Shown here in pieces: positions 53,359 through 59,748 of a DNA stretch of 64,000 nucleotides. Numbering within the stretch: the first letter of the stretch is position 1; each line of letters starts with the position of its first letter. This stretch comes from Fimbriimonadales bacterium. Lineage in GTDB: Bacteria > Armatimonadota > Fimbriimonadia > Fimbriimonadales > Fimbriimonadaceae. Position numbers and translations under genes: made by a program. Under the pieces are notes generated by a model. The model was not told the DNA's origin and did no database searches. It saw only the letters and a program-made list of their open reading frames with translations. Where the stretch lies: NCBI GenBank assembly GCA_026418055.1, contig JAOACB010000001.1, forward strand, positions 1 to 64,000, written 5' to 3'.

Positions 53359-53919
53359 TCAGCCGAAGACGACACCGAGGTCCTTGCGCAACAGAGACCT
53401 CGCCCGGAAGAGCCAGCTCTTGATCGTGCCTTCGGGCTTGTTCAAGGCGACCGCGATCTCTCCAACGTCCATGTGGCGGAAGTGCCGCATCAGAATGATC
53501 TCGCGGTAGCGCTCGGGCAGGCGCTCGATTGCGCTCAGCACCGCGCCGTGCTGAATCTGGGAGGTGGCCGCCTTCTCCATCTCGAAAGGGTCCGCGATCT
53601 TGTTCTGGTGGTCGTCCAGCGGCTGGCCGTCCCGCCTGCGGTCGCGCACCACGTCCACGCAACAATTCGCGCAAATCCGACAGAGCCAAGGGCGGATCGG
53701 TCGCTCCGCGTCGAACTCGGAAAGGTTCCGCCACGCCTTGAGCACCGACTCCTGCACGACGTCGTTGGCATCGTCCGGGTTGCGAAGCATGCGCAACGCC
53801 ATGCTGTACAGCATGGGTCTGTGACGATCCATCAGCAACTCGAACGCAACCTTCTCCCCCGCCTGCGCCCTCTGGATCAGGTGCGTCTCCCAACCCACCA
53901 CCCTTTGCGTCTGCTTCAT
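53359..53919 (-). CDS. ECF-type RNA polymerase sigma factor
   Basis: 186 residues. Region 2: FELLMDRHRPMLYSMALRML, then NPDDANDVVQESVLKAWRNL and RPWLCRICANCCVDVVRDRR (residues about 27-97). Region 4: LPERYREIILMRHFRHMDVG, EIAVALNKPEGTIKSWLFRA. ATG 53919 has AAGGA 8 bases upstream, although the codon before it (GTG 53922) is also a possible start. Unlike the other two ECF genes here, no anti-sigma gene follows; the next gene, an S41 protease, could be a target or regulator. Two adjacent cysteines in the ICANCC stretch might be redox sensitive, which is only speculation. Confidence 0.92.
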   Translation of the reverse strand: MKQTQRVVGWETHLIQRAQAGEKVAFELLMDRHRPMLYSMALRMLRNPDDANDVVQESVLKAWRNLSEFDAERPIRPWLCRICANCCVDVVRDRRRDGQPLDDHQNKIADPFEMEKAATSQIQHGAVLSAIERLPERYREIILMRHFRHMDVGEIAVALNKPEGTIKSWLFRARSLLRKDLGVVFG

Positions 53920-54077
53920 CACGCGGTTCCTTCAGAGAATCTCCGACCGTATCCTTTCAGACGCTTCAAAAAGATGGCGAGGTGCGGGCTCAGGGTCCAT
54001 CGTCCTTGGGTGCGAATCCAGCCTCGGAATGTTGCCGGATGACCTGTCAACTTTGCCGTATAGGCTCTCGTTGGTCC

Positions 54078-54102
54078 TGCCGACATTACCAGTATGTCGG
54101 CA
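54078..54102 (+). repeat. Perfect inverted repeat overlapping a start codon
   Basis: TGCCGACAT (54078-54086) and ATGTCGGCA (54094-54102) form a 9-bp perfect palindrome around TACCAGT. The right arm begins with the ATG of the gene at 54094, so either a repressor site or an RNA hairpin could cover the start. Confidence 0.7.
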
Positions 54103-55185
54103 CGGACGCTGATGCAGTGGTGCCTGGTTGGGATGCCAGGGTTTCTCATGGCCTTTTTGAGCCTGGGAGCCCGCACCTACCGCGATGGCTTCGAGTTTCG
54201 GAGCTACAACCGAACGCAGAACGAGACGATCGAGGCCTATGCTCAGCCGCTGCGGGGGGTGGACAGCCTGCCCAAGACCATGCCGACTCCCTCGGACTTT
54301 CCGAGGATCCGCCGAGTGGCCGAAGTGTGGATCAACGGTCTCCATTCCGGCGCTCTGCGCCCGATTCCACCCAGCCACGCAGATGAGGAGATTCCCCGGG
54401 GCGCCCGGGAGCAGATCCTGGTGGGGAGATCCTCCTTGGTCTCGATGCTGAAGAGCGCCTCCCACGTCGCCTCGAAGGCGGGCAGGAAGGAGGAGGCGAT
54501 TCGGTTCCTGCTGCAGGCCTACGAAGTGCTCGAGGTGAGCAAGACCAGCGACGCCTTCCTCATGGGTCTTTCGGCTCGAAGCCAATGGACGACGGTGGCG
54601 CACCTTTCCCGGGAGCTGAAGGGCTGGAAGGCGGAGGATCGGAGGCGGTGGGTCGCCGAGCTCCGGCGTTTGCTCGCCATCACTTCCGAATCATCGAGGA
54701 AAGCCAAGGAGATGGAGATCGGTCTGAAGCAGGGGACTCCCGAAACGGTTCGGATGGTCGGTGGCATGGAGATCCGAGACCTGAAGACGCTGCTCGCCTA
54801 TCGCTCCCGGAATCTCGCGCTCCTCACGAGCAAGGGAAGGACCGGAACGATCCTCGAGTCCCAAGGCGTGATCGCCGTGCAGGCCCAGCGGGAGCAGGAA
54901 GCCGCCTTGCGGCTCGTTCTGGACTCGGTGCAGGGTCTCCGGCCTCTACCAACGCTGATGGCGGAGCAGGCCCTGCCCGCGAAAGAGACGACGCGGCGCG
55001 GACAGTCGGTGCGTCCTAGCGACAGGGTGCCACCCTGGTCCTACCCCGCATGGAAGAGCCGAGTCCGGTGGTTCGCCCCGAACGGGCGGCCGATGGGATG
55101 GTCCGGTGAACCGCGCCACCGACCGGTCACTGGATCCACAGCGCCCCGTCCGGTCGCATCTCTACGGCCAATGCCGAGTCCCTGA
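54094..55185 (+). CDS. Unknown membrane-anchored protein
   Basis: 363 residues, not recognised. The N-terminal hydrophobic segment (about 7-25, MQWCLVGMPGFLMAFLSLGA) should anchor or export it. The rest is helical (SSLVSMLKSASHVASKAGRK, EEAIRFLLQAYEVLEVSKTS, WKAEDRRRWVAELRRLLAIT), possibly TPR-like. The last 60 residues are Pro/Arg/Trp-rich and run 59 bases into the 3' end of the convergent anti-sigma gene, so the true stop may have been displaced. The ATG is in the right arm of a perfect inverted repeat. It is divergent from the ECF sigma gene at 53359-53919. Confidence 0.72.
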   Translation: MSARTLMQWCLVGMPGFLMAFLSLGARTYRDGFEFRSYNRTQNETIEAYAQPLRGVDSLPKTMPTPSDFPRIRRVAEVWINGLHSGALRPIPPSHADEEIPRGAREQILVGRSSLVSMLKSASHVASKAGRKEEAIRFLLQAYEVLEVSKTSDAFLMGLSARSQWTTVAHLSRELKGWKAEDRRRWVAELRRLLAITSESSRKAKEMEIGLKQGTPETVRMVGGMEIRDLKTLLAYRSRNLALLTSKGRTGTILESQGVIAVQAQREQEAALRLVLDSVQGLRPLPTLMAEQALPAKETTRRGQSVRPSDRVPPWSYPAWKSRVRWFAPNGRPMGWSGEPRHRPVTGSTAPRPVASLRPMPSP

Positions 55186-55978
55186 GGGCTTGGGTCGCGG
55201 CGCCCACGCTGTCGGTCCCATCGAGCTTCCAAACGATGTCCGACCGCTTGGAGTCCGTCGCCACGACCACCGGGACGCGATAGCGGTCCGCCAAGGCCAC
55301 GGCAAGGTCCCTCACCGTCCCCCGGCCTTCGATCGGCAGCGACTGCCGAAGTCCGGGGATCGCGACGAACAGAGGCTCGGCCTGACCCTCCACCGCGACC
55401 TGCAGCAACGCGGGCTGCGGGGTGCGCACCACGACGGGGCTCCGCAGCATCTGGCCCATCGGGAAGCCTCGGCCGTCGAGCCTCACACGGGCGAGCTCTC
55501 GGCCTTGACCCAGCTCGCGGATCACCACGGTCTTCTCGCCGGCGGTCTGGTAGGTCACCACGGTCTCTCCGCCGCCGGACCGCACGTACAGGCGATCAGG
55601 CAGCTCGCTCGGCCCCATCGAGGCGATCGGCGAGCCGGACCGGTTGGTCAGCGTGATGCCCGCGGACACGAGGAGCAACGCCGCGATGCCGGTCGCCGTG
55701 GCCGTTCGCCAGTTGCGATACCAAGGCTCTCGGCCCCTGGCTTTCTCCCAAGCGTACCGATCGATCCTCGCCATGACGCGGTCGTGCAGGTCGAAGCCGG
55801 GCTCCGGGACCTTGGAGTGGACCAGCGACAGGGCCCGACAGGTCGCCGCGAACGCGTCGTACTCGGCACGCAGGCGCTCGTCAGCCGCCAGGCGCCGCTC
55901 CAGCGACGCTTTCATCGCCGCATCCAGCTTGCCCTCCCAATAGGCTGAGAACAGTTCCCTTGCCTTGTCCGCGTGCAT
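55127..55978 (-). CDS. Anti-sigma factor with C-terminal STN-like domain
   Basis: 283 residues. Residues 1-70 (HADKARELFSAYWEGKLDAA, SLERRLAADERLRAEYDAFA) are an anti-sigma N-domain without the zinc His-Cys motif. One membrane segment lies at about 92-110 (TATATGIAALLLVSAGITLT). The outer part has GGGETVVTYQTAGEKTVVIR, and the last 65 residues (GTVRDLAVALADRYRVPVVV to ALRDSALAVEMRPDGALWIQ) match the STN (secretin/TonB short N-terminal) fold pattern. STN normally belongs to TonB receptors or secretins that talk to such anti-sigma factors, so having it here is unusual. It lies 32 bases after the partner sigma gene. Confidence 0.82.
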   Translation of the reverse strand: MHADKARELFSAYWEGKLDAAMKASLERRLAADERLRAEYDAFAATCRALSLVHSKVPEPGFDLHDRVMARIDRYAWEKARGREPWYRNWRTATATGIAALLLVSAGITLTNRSGSPIASMGPSELPDRLYVRSGGGETVVTYQTAGEKTVVIRELGQGRELARVRLDGRGFPMGQMLRSPVVVRTPQPALLQVAVEGQAEPLFVAIPGLRQSLPIEGRGTVRDLAVALADRYRVPVVVATDSKRSDIVWKLDGTDSVGAATQALRDSALAVEMRPDGALWIQ

Positions 55979-56010
55979 GGTCGGTCTCTCCGTCTGACCG
56001 TTGGACTTCC

Positions 56011-56598
56011 TTAACCCCGGAAAAGTTCCAAGTCCTCCGACAAGAGATCTTTGAGCGAGAGCCGCGCACGGTTCAGCCGACTCTTCACGGTTCCAATCGG
56101 CAGATCGAGGATCTCGGCGATCTCCTCGTAAGACAGCATCTCGCCATGGTACAGCACGATCATCGTGCGCTGGTGCTCGGGGAGCGCGTCGATCGCTCGC
56201 TGCAGCGCCCTGTGGCGTTCTCCCTCCAAAGCGGTGTCGGAGGGCAGGGGGCCGCTGTCCTGCAACTGCAGCTCCATCTCCGAGTCGTCCTCCGCCGACA
56301 TGCGGCTTAGGCTCACCGCCGGGCGGGAGCGTTGCTTCTTCTGGGCATCCAGGTAGCAGTTCGTGACGATGCGATAGAGCCAGGTGCCGAACGCGCTGTC
56401 CTGGCGGAAGTTCCTCAGGGAGGAGTAGACGCGGAAGAACGCCTCGGCGACGATGTCCGCCGCCTCCTCCGGGTTTTTCGTCAGGCGGAAGGCGTATTGG
56501 TAGGCGCGCTTCTCGTGCTTGCGCACCAGCTGGTCGAAGGCTTCCCGTTCTCCACGGACAGCCCTCTCGATCAGCAGGCGGTCTTCGCTACCCGACAT
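56011..56598 (-). CDS. ECF-type RNA polymerase sigma factor (RpoE/SigW-like)
   Basis: 195 residues. Region 2 has EAFDQLVRKHEKRAYQYAFR, LTKNPEEAADIVAEAFFRVY and FGTWLYRIVTNCYLDAQKKQ. An acidic linker (SAEDDSEMELQLQDSG) leads to region 4: LPEHQRTMIVLYHGEMLSYE, EIAEILDLPIGTVKSRLNRA. It starts 9 bases after the DUF4446 gene and precedes the STN-bearing anti-sigma factor, so DUF4446-sigma-anti-sigma likely form one operon read from the TATACT box near 57136. ATG 56598 gives the normal family length. Confidence 0.93.
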   Translation of the reverse strand: MSGSEDRLLIERAVRGEREAFDQLVRKHEKRAYQYAFRLTKNPEEAADIVAEAFFRVYSSLRNFRQDSAFGTWLYRIVTNCYLDAQKKQRSRPAVSLSRMSAEDDSEMELQLQDSGPLPSDTALEGERHRALQRAIDALPEHQRTMIVLYHGEMLSYEEIAEILDLPIGTVKSRLNRARLSLKDLLSEDLELFRG

Positions 56599-56607
56599 GG
56601 CTGGAGA

Positions 56608-57108
56608 TCAAGGCGCCTCTTGCGCCAGGCGAAGGGCCTCCCTTTCCTCCGGCGAGAGATTCTTGGGGGACTTCCAGTCCTCGATCGGTTTGCAGTACAC
56701 CCTGCAGTCGTTGCGTCCGATCAAGCTCGTGAGCACGATGCCGTTGCCGAGGTCGTCGAGCATCGCCAGAGCGAAGCTCTGTTGGCCGCCGACATCCTCG
56801 AACGCGTCGAAGCGGACGAGCGCGGCCCGGCGGTTCGATCTTCGGAGCGCGCTCTCCAGCCGTCCCCCGAGGTCCTCCAGCGCTCGAACCCGGTCGTCGA
56901 GGCGCACCTTCTCCACCAGGTGGTGCTCGAGCAGCCGCTCGAGGTTCGCCCCGCTGGCCTCGTCAAGCAGCGTCCTCCAACGGCGGTAGAGTCGGCGCAG
57001 CTTGAGCCACAGCCCTGCCACCGCGCAGGCGACGATTATAATGAGCGCAAGGGCCGTGAGAAGCCACGGGCCGGTGTTTTCGCTGAACGTGCGCAGAAGG
57101 CTGTCCAT
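56608..57108 (-). CDS. DUF4446 family membrane protein
   Basis: 166 residues. ATG 57108 starts before a membrane segment (PWLLTALALIIIVACAVAGL, residues about 14-33), followed by a helix (LKLRRLYRRWRTLL) and a coiled coil. The conserved family end is clear: VRFDAFEDVGGQQSFALAML, DDLGNGIVLTSLIGRND, RVYCKPIEDWKSPKNLSPEE. The family is known from Firmicutes and others without a settled function. It heads the operon with the ECF sigma factor. The longer frame to 57207 was rejected because it overlaps the divergent lepB start. Confidence 0.88.
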   Translation of the reverse strand: MDSLLRTFSENTGPWLLTALALIIIVACAVAGLWLKLRRLYRRWRTLLDEASGANLERLLEHHLVEKVRLDDRVRALEDLGGRLESALRRSNRRAALVRFDAFEDVGGQQSFALAMLDDLGNGIVLTSLIGRNDCRVYCKPIEDWKSPKNLSPEEREALRLAQEAP

Positions 57109-57135
57109 GGCGGCGGCAGGGAACAGACGTTCCTC

Positions 57136-57141
57136 AGTATA
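57136..57141 (-). promoter_or_regulatory. -10 element (TATACT) of the DUF4446-sigma operon
   Basis: Minus-strand TATACT, 27 bases before ATG 57108, in the divergent gap to lepB. No convincing -35 box. Confidence 0.45.
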
Positions 57142-57187
57142 GCGGAAGCGACGGCCGGCTTCGAATGGTCCGGGGCGGTCCCAACCC

Positions 57188-57736
57188 ATGCGGAAGATGG
57201 CGATCACAGGCTTCGGCTTTGTGCTGCTGATGGTGCTGGCGCTGGCCGTGCTGTTCTATGCCAACTTTCGTACCGTCGTTGTGAGCGGCCCCTCCATGGA
57301 GCCCACGTTCAAGAACGGCGACCGTCTGTTGGCCAGCCGAGCTTACTGGCTGATCGGGCCGATCCAGAAGAAGGACATCGTGGTCGTGCGGCCCGAGGGC
57401 TCGAGGTCCTACGTGATCAAGCGGGTCGCCTACATGCCGGGGGAAACCGTCGACTATCAGAACATCCCCGACAACTGGTCCATCACCGATGGTCCGTACA
57501 AGGTTCCCGAAGGCAAGCTGTACGTTCTGGGAGACAACTGGGCGAATTCGGAGGACAGCCGCAAGTATGGACCCGTGAGCGAGAGCGCCATCCTGGGGAA
57601 AATCGTCGTTCTGCCTGCGATGTGGCAGGTTGCCTTGAAGGCCATCTTAGCCTTGACCGCGGCGTACTTCGTCGCGCTGTACGTTCTGGAGCGCCTGCGG
57701 GCGGGGCGAGCCCGGGCATCGGAGTCCGCTGGATGA
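57188..57736 (+). CDS. lepB: Signal peptidase I
   Basis: 182 residues; cleaves signal peptides at the outer face of the inner membrane. The N-terminal membrane segment (about 7-27) is followed by the catalytic serine motif SGPSMEPTFKNGDRL (Ser near residue 36) and the general-base lysine in SYVIKRVAYMPGE. VLGDNWANSEDSRKYGPV is the conserved box E-like region, and ILGKIVVLPAMW precedes a second, C-terminal membrane segment (ALKAILALTAAYFVALYVLE), which is unusual for the simple type. ATG 57188 gives a basic N-terminus (MRKM). The stop overlaps the Nudix start (ATGA). Confidence 0.92.
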   Translation: MRKMAITGFGFVLLMVLALAVLFYANFRTVVVSGPSMEPTFKNGDRLLASRAYWLIGPIQKKDIVVVRPEGSRSYVIKRVAYMPGETVDYQNIPDNWSITDGPYKVPEGKLYVLGDNWANSEDSRKYGPVSESAILGKIVVLPAMWQVALKAILALTAAYFVALYVLERLRAGRARASESAG

Positions 57737-58281
57737 GGAGGTTTCCGAGCGGAAGGTACCGAAAGCAACTGCTGCATTTCCATCCGGCCCCCTTTCGGCC
57801 GCCCTTGCGTCCCTTCGTGGTGCTCGTGTTCGCTTGGAGAGGAGACCGCGTGCTGGTGTGCCAGATCGAGGACCGGGGCTGGTGCGTTCCCTCGGGGAGG
57901 ATCGAGGCTCAGGAGCAACCCGAGGACGCGGCGCGGAGGGAGGCTCTGGAGGAGGGCGGCGCGGTGCTCGGCGACCTTCTGTACCTCGGTGCCTACCAGA
58001 TCCGTGAGGCCACCAACGTGCGTTGGGCGAGTTGCTTCGTGTGCGAGCTGGAGAGCCTGGGACCGATCCCGGAGTGGACCGAGTCGAGCGCCTGTCGCCT
58101 GCTGACCTTAGACGAGCTCCCAGAGGTCTACCACATCTGGAACCCGTTGACCGAGCAGGTGTTCCGGTACTCGTTCGAGGTGCTTCAGCGGCACCGCGAG
58201 CGCCTCAGGGCCGCGTGCCGCGACGGTGCAGCACCCGGCGCAGACCCTCGAGCGCCTGATGGTTCGTCCAGTCCAGGGTGA
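57733..58281 (+). CDS. Nudix hydrolase
   Basis: 182 residues. The complete Nudix box GRIEAQEQPEDAARREALEE followed by GG (G-x5-E-x7-RE-x2-EE-x-G) is at residues about 56-77, with the Glu residues that bind metal. It hydrolyses a nucleoside-diphosphate-linked compound; the substrate is not known. ATG 57733 overlaps the lepB stop (ATGA). The C-terminal tail (AACRDGAAPGADPRAPDGSS) is low complexity and overlaps the convergent surE gene by 77 bases, so the last part may be recent read-through past a lost stop. Confidence 0.87.
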   Translation: MRRFPSGRYRKQLLHFHPAPFRPPLRPFVVLVFAWRGDRVLVCQIEDRGWCVPSGRIEAQEQPEDAARREALEEGGAVLGDLLYLGAYQIREATNVRWASCFVCELESLGPIPEWTESSACRLLTLDELPEVYHIWNPLTEQVFRYSFEVLQRHRERLRAACRDGAAPGADPRAPDGSSSPG

Positions 58282-58981
58282 TCGGGGTGACCGCCACAAA
58301 GCCCTCCGACACGGCGTTCACGTCGGTGCCCGGCTGGTCCGGGTCCATGACCACCACGCCTCCCTGCCAGTAGTAGGGGCGGCCCCAGGGGTCTTCCCGT
58401 CGCTCCACGCGATCCTCGTAGACACGCTGGCCCATCTGAACGATCTTGGTTCCGCGCAGCTCCACGGCGTCGATGGAAGGCACGTTCACGTTGAGGAACG
58501 TGAGCGGAGGCAGGGGACACTCCGTTAGGAACCGCCAGTTCTCGCGAAGCCAGGATTGGGCGGTTTCCAGGTGCAGGGGGGCGTCCGCGACGAACAGCGC
58601 CATGCTGAGGGCAACCGACCGGATGCCGTTGATCGCTCCCTCCATGGCCCCGGCGGCCGTTCCCGAGTAGGTGATGTCGAAGCCCAGGTTCGGGCCGTGG
58701 TTGATGCCGCTTAAGACGAGGTCGCATCCTTCGGGGAACGCCACGGTGAGGCCCACGTTGACGCAGTCCACCGGCACGCCGTCCACCTCATAGGCCTCGA
58801 GGGACGGATGGCGCACCGGCCGAACCCTCAGGGGATTGCGCATGGTCATCGAATGGCCGCAGGCGCTCCGCTCGTGGTCCGGGGCTACGACGACGACTTG
58901 TCCGAACTCCTGCGCGACTTCGGCGAGGCTCCAAAGGCCGTCCGCCCGGATGCCGTCGTCGTTGGTGATGAGGATCCGCAT
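58205..58981 (-). CDS. surE: 5'-nucleotidase SurE
   Basis: 258 residues; metal-dependent phosphatase for nucleoside monophosphates and short polyphosphates, linked to stress survival. It opens MRILITNDDGIRADGLWSLA, with the acidic metal pair DD, then VVVAPDHERSACGHSMT and LVLSGINHGPNLGFDITYSG, where the Asn is a metal ligand. TFLNVNVPS is a later family strand. The length is normal. ATG 58981 was chosen by the family N-terminus (a longer frame reaches 59035). It is divergent from the VanZ-like gene with almost no gap. Confidence 0.95.
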   Translation of the reverse strand: MRILITNDDGIRADGLWSLAEVAQEFGQVVVVAPDHERSACGHSMTMRNPLRVRPVRHPSLEAYEVDGVPVDCVNVGLTVAFPEGCDLVLSGINHGPNLGFDITYSGTAAGAMEGAINGIRSVALSMALFVADAPLHLETAQSWLRENWRFLTECPLPPLTFLNVNVPSIDAVELRGTKIVQMGQRVYEDRVERREDPWGRPYYWQGGVVVMDPDQPGTDVNAVSEGFVAVTPITLDWTNHQALEGLRRVLHRRGTRP

Positions 58982-59028
58982 GGGATGGGTACAGTTTGGC
59001 ACAGACGGCGAAGGGGCGCCCGGATCGC

Positions 59029-59742
59029 GTGACACACTGGAGCGGAACGGCGGGAGGGCTCGTGGGATTCGGGCTGGCCGTCGCTATGGACACATGGCTC
59101 GGGCCGACCGCCATCGCGGCGTCCCTCGCTCTGCTCGCGGCGTTCGCGCTGGGCCGGGGTTTGCTCCTCGGCGTGCTTCCCGAGCGGGGGCTTGCGCTTT
59201 ATCTTGCTTTGTTCGGTGTCCTGTGGGCCCTAGGATCCCGGGACGACCTGCCGCGGCTTCTCAAGCTTGGCATGGTCGGTGCGTTGGCCGCGGCTGCCGG
59301 ATTCCTCGCCGTTCAGGCTCGGCGGAATCCCTCGAGGAGGCGGGTCGTTTGGGCGCTCGCGGCGGCTCTGTGCAGCCTCCTGGTCGCTCTGTTCAGCGGT
59401 GGACAGGGCGCTCCGGGCGCCTATCCGAGCTGGCTCGAGCTTCTTTTCGGACTAGACGCCGCGACGGCGGAGCTCGTGTCCACGGTGTCAAGGAAAGTGC
59501 TGCACTTCCTCTTCTACGGGCTCTTCGCAGCGGCCGCGTTTCTTGCCGCAGCCTCCAAGGGCGAGCGGGGAGCTTGCGCGCTCGCCCTGACGATCGTCGC
59601 CCTGCATGCTGGTGCCGACGAGGCGCGCCAAGTCTCTCACTCCGCACGCTCCGGCTCGGTGGGAGACATCTTGCTGGACCTAGCCGGGGCGGTGGTTTTC
59701 CTGTTGGTGGCCTCGTCAACACGCCGCAGACGGGTAGGCTGA
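59029..59742 (+). CDS. VanZ-like membrane protein
   Basis: About 237 residues with about six or seven membrane segments. The family signature lies in the C-terminal half: RKVLHFLFYGLFAAAAFLAA (R-x2-x-HF-x2-Y) near residue 150, and HAGADEARQVSHSARSGSVG followed by DILLDLAGAV (DE-x2-Q-x9-GR-like, D-x2-LD). VanZ relatives affect teicoplanin resistance in enterococci, but elsewhere the role is unknown. The start is uncertain: TTG 58996, directly after a TACAGT box, or GTG 59029; both give a hydrophobic first helix. It is followed after 6 bases by the STN-containing protein. Confidence 0.78.
   Translation: MTHWSGTAGGLVGFGLAVAMDTWLGPTAIAASLALLAAFALGRGLLLGVLPERGLALYLALFGVLWALGSRDDLPRLLKLGMVGALAAAAGFLAVQARRNPSRRRVVWALAAALCSLLVALFSGGQGAPGAYPSWLELLFGLDAATAELVSTVSRKVLHFLFYGLFAAAAFLAAASKGERGACALALTIVALHAGADEARQVSHSARSGSVGDILLDLAGAVVFLLVASSTRRRRVG
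59735..59740 (+). promoter_or_regulatory. -10-like element (TAGGCT) before 59749
   Basis: GGGTAGGCT, with TAGGCT 8 bases before ATG 59749. It overlaps the VanZ stop region, so the next gene could be read from its own leaderless message as well as by read-through. Confidence 0.35.
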
Positions 59743-59748
59743 GCCGAC

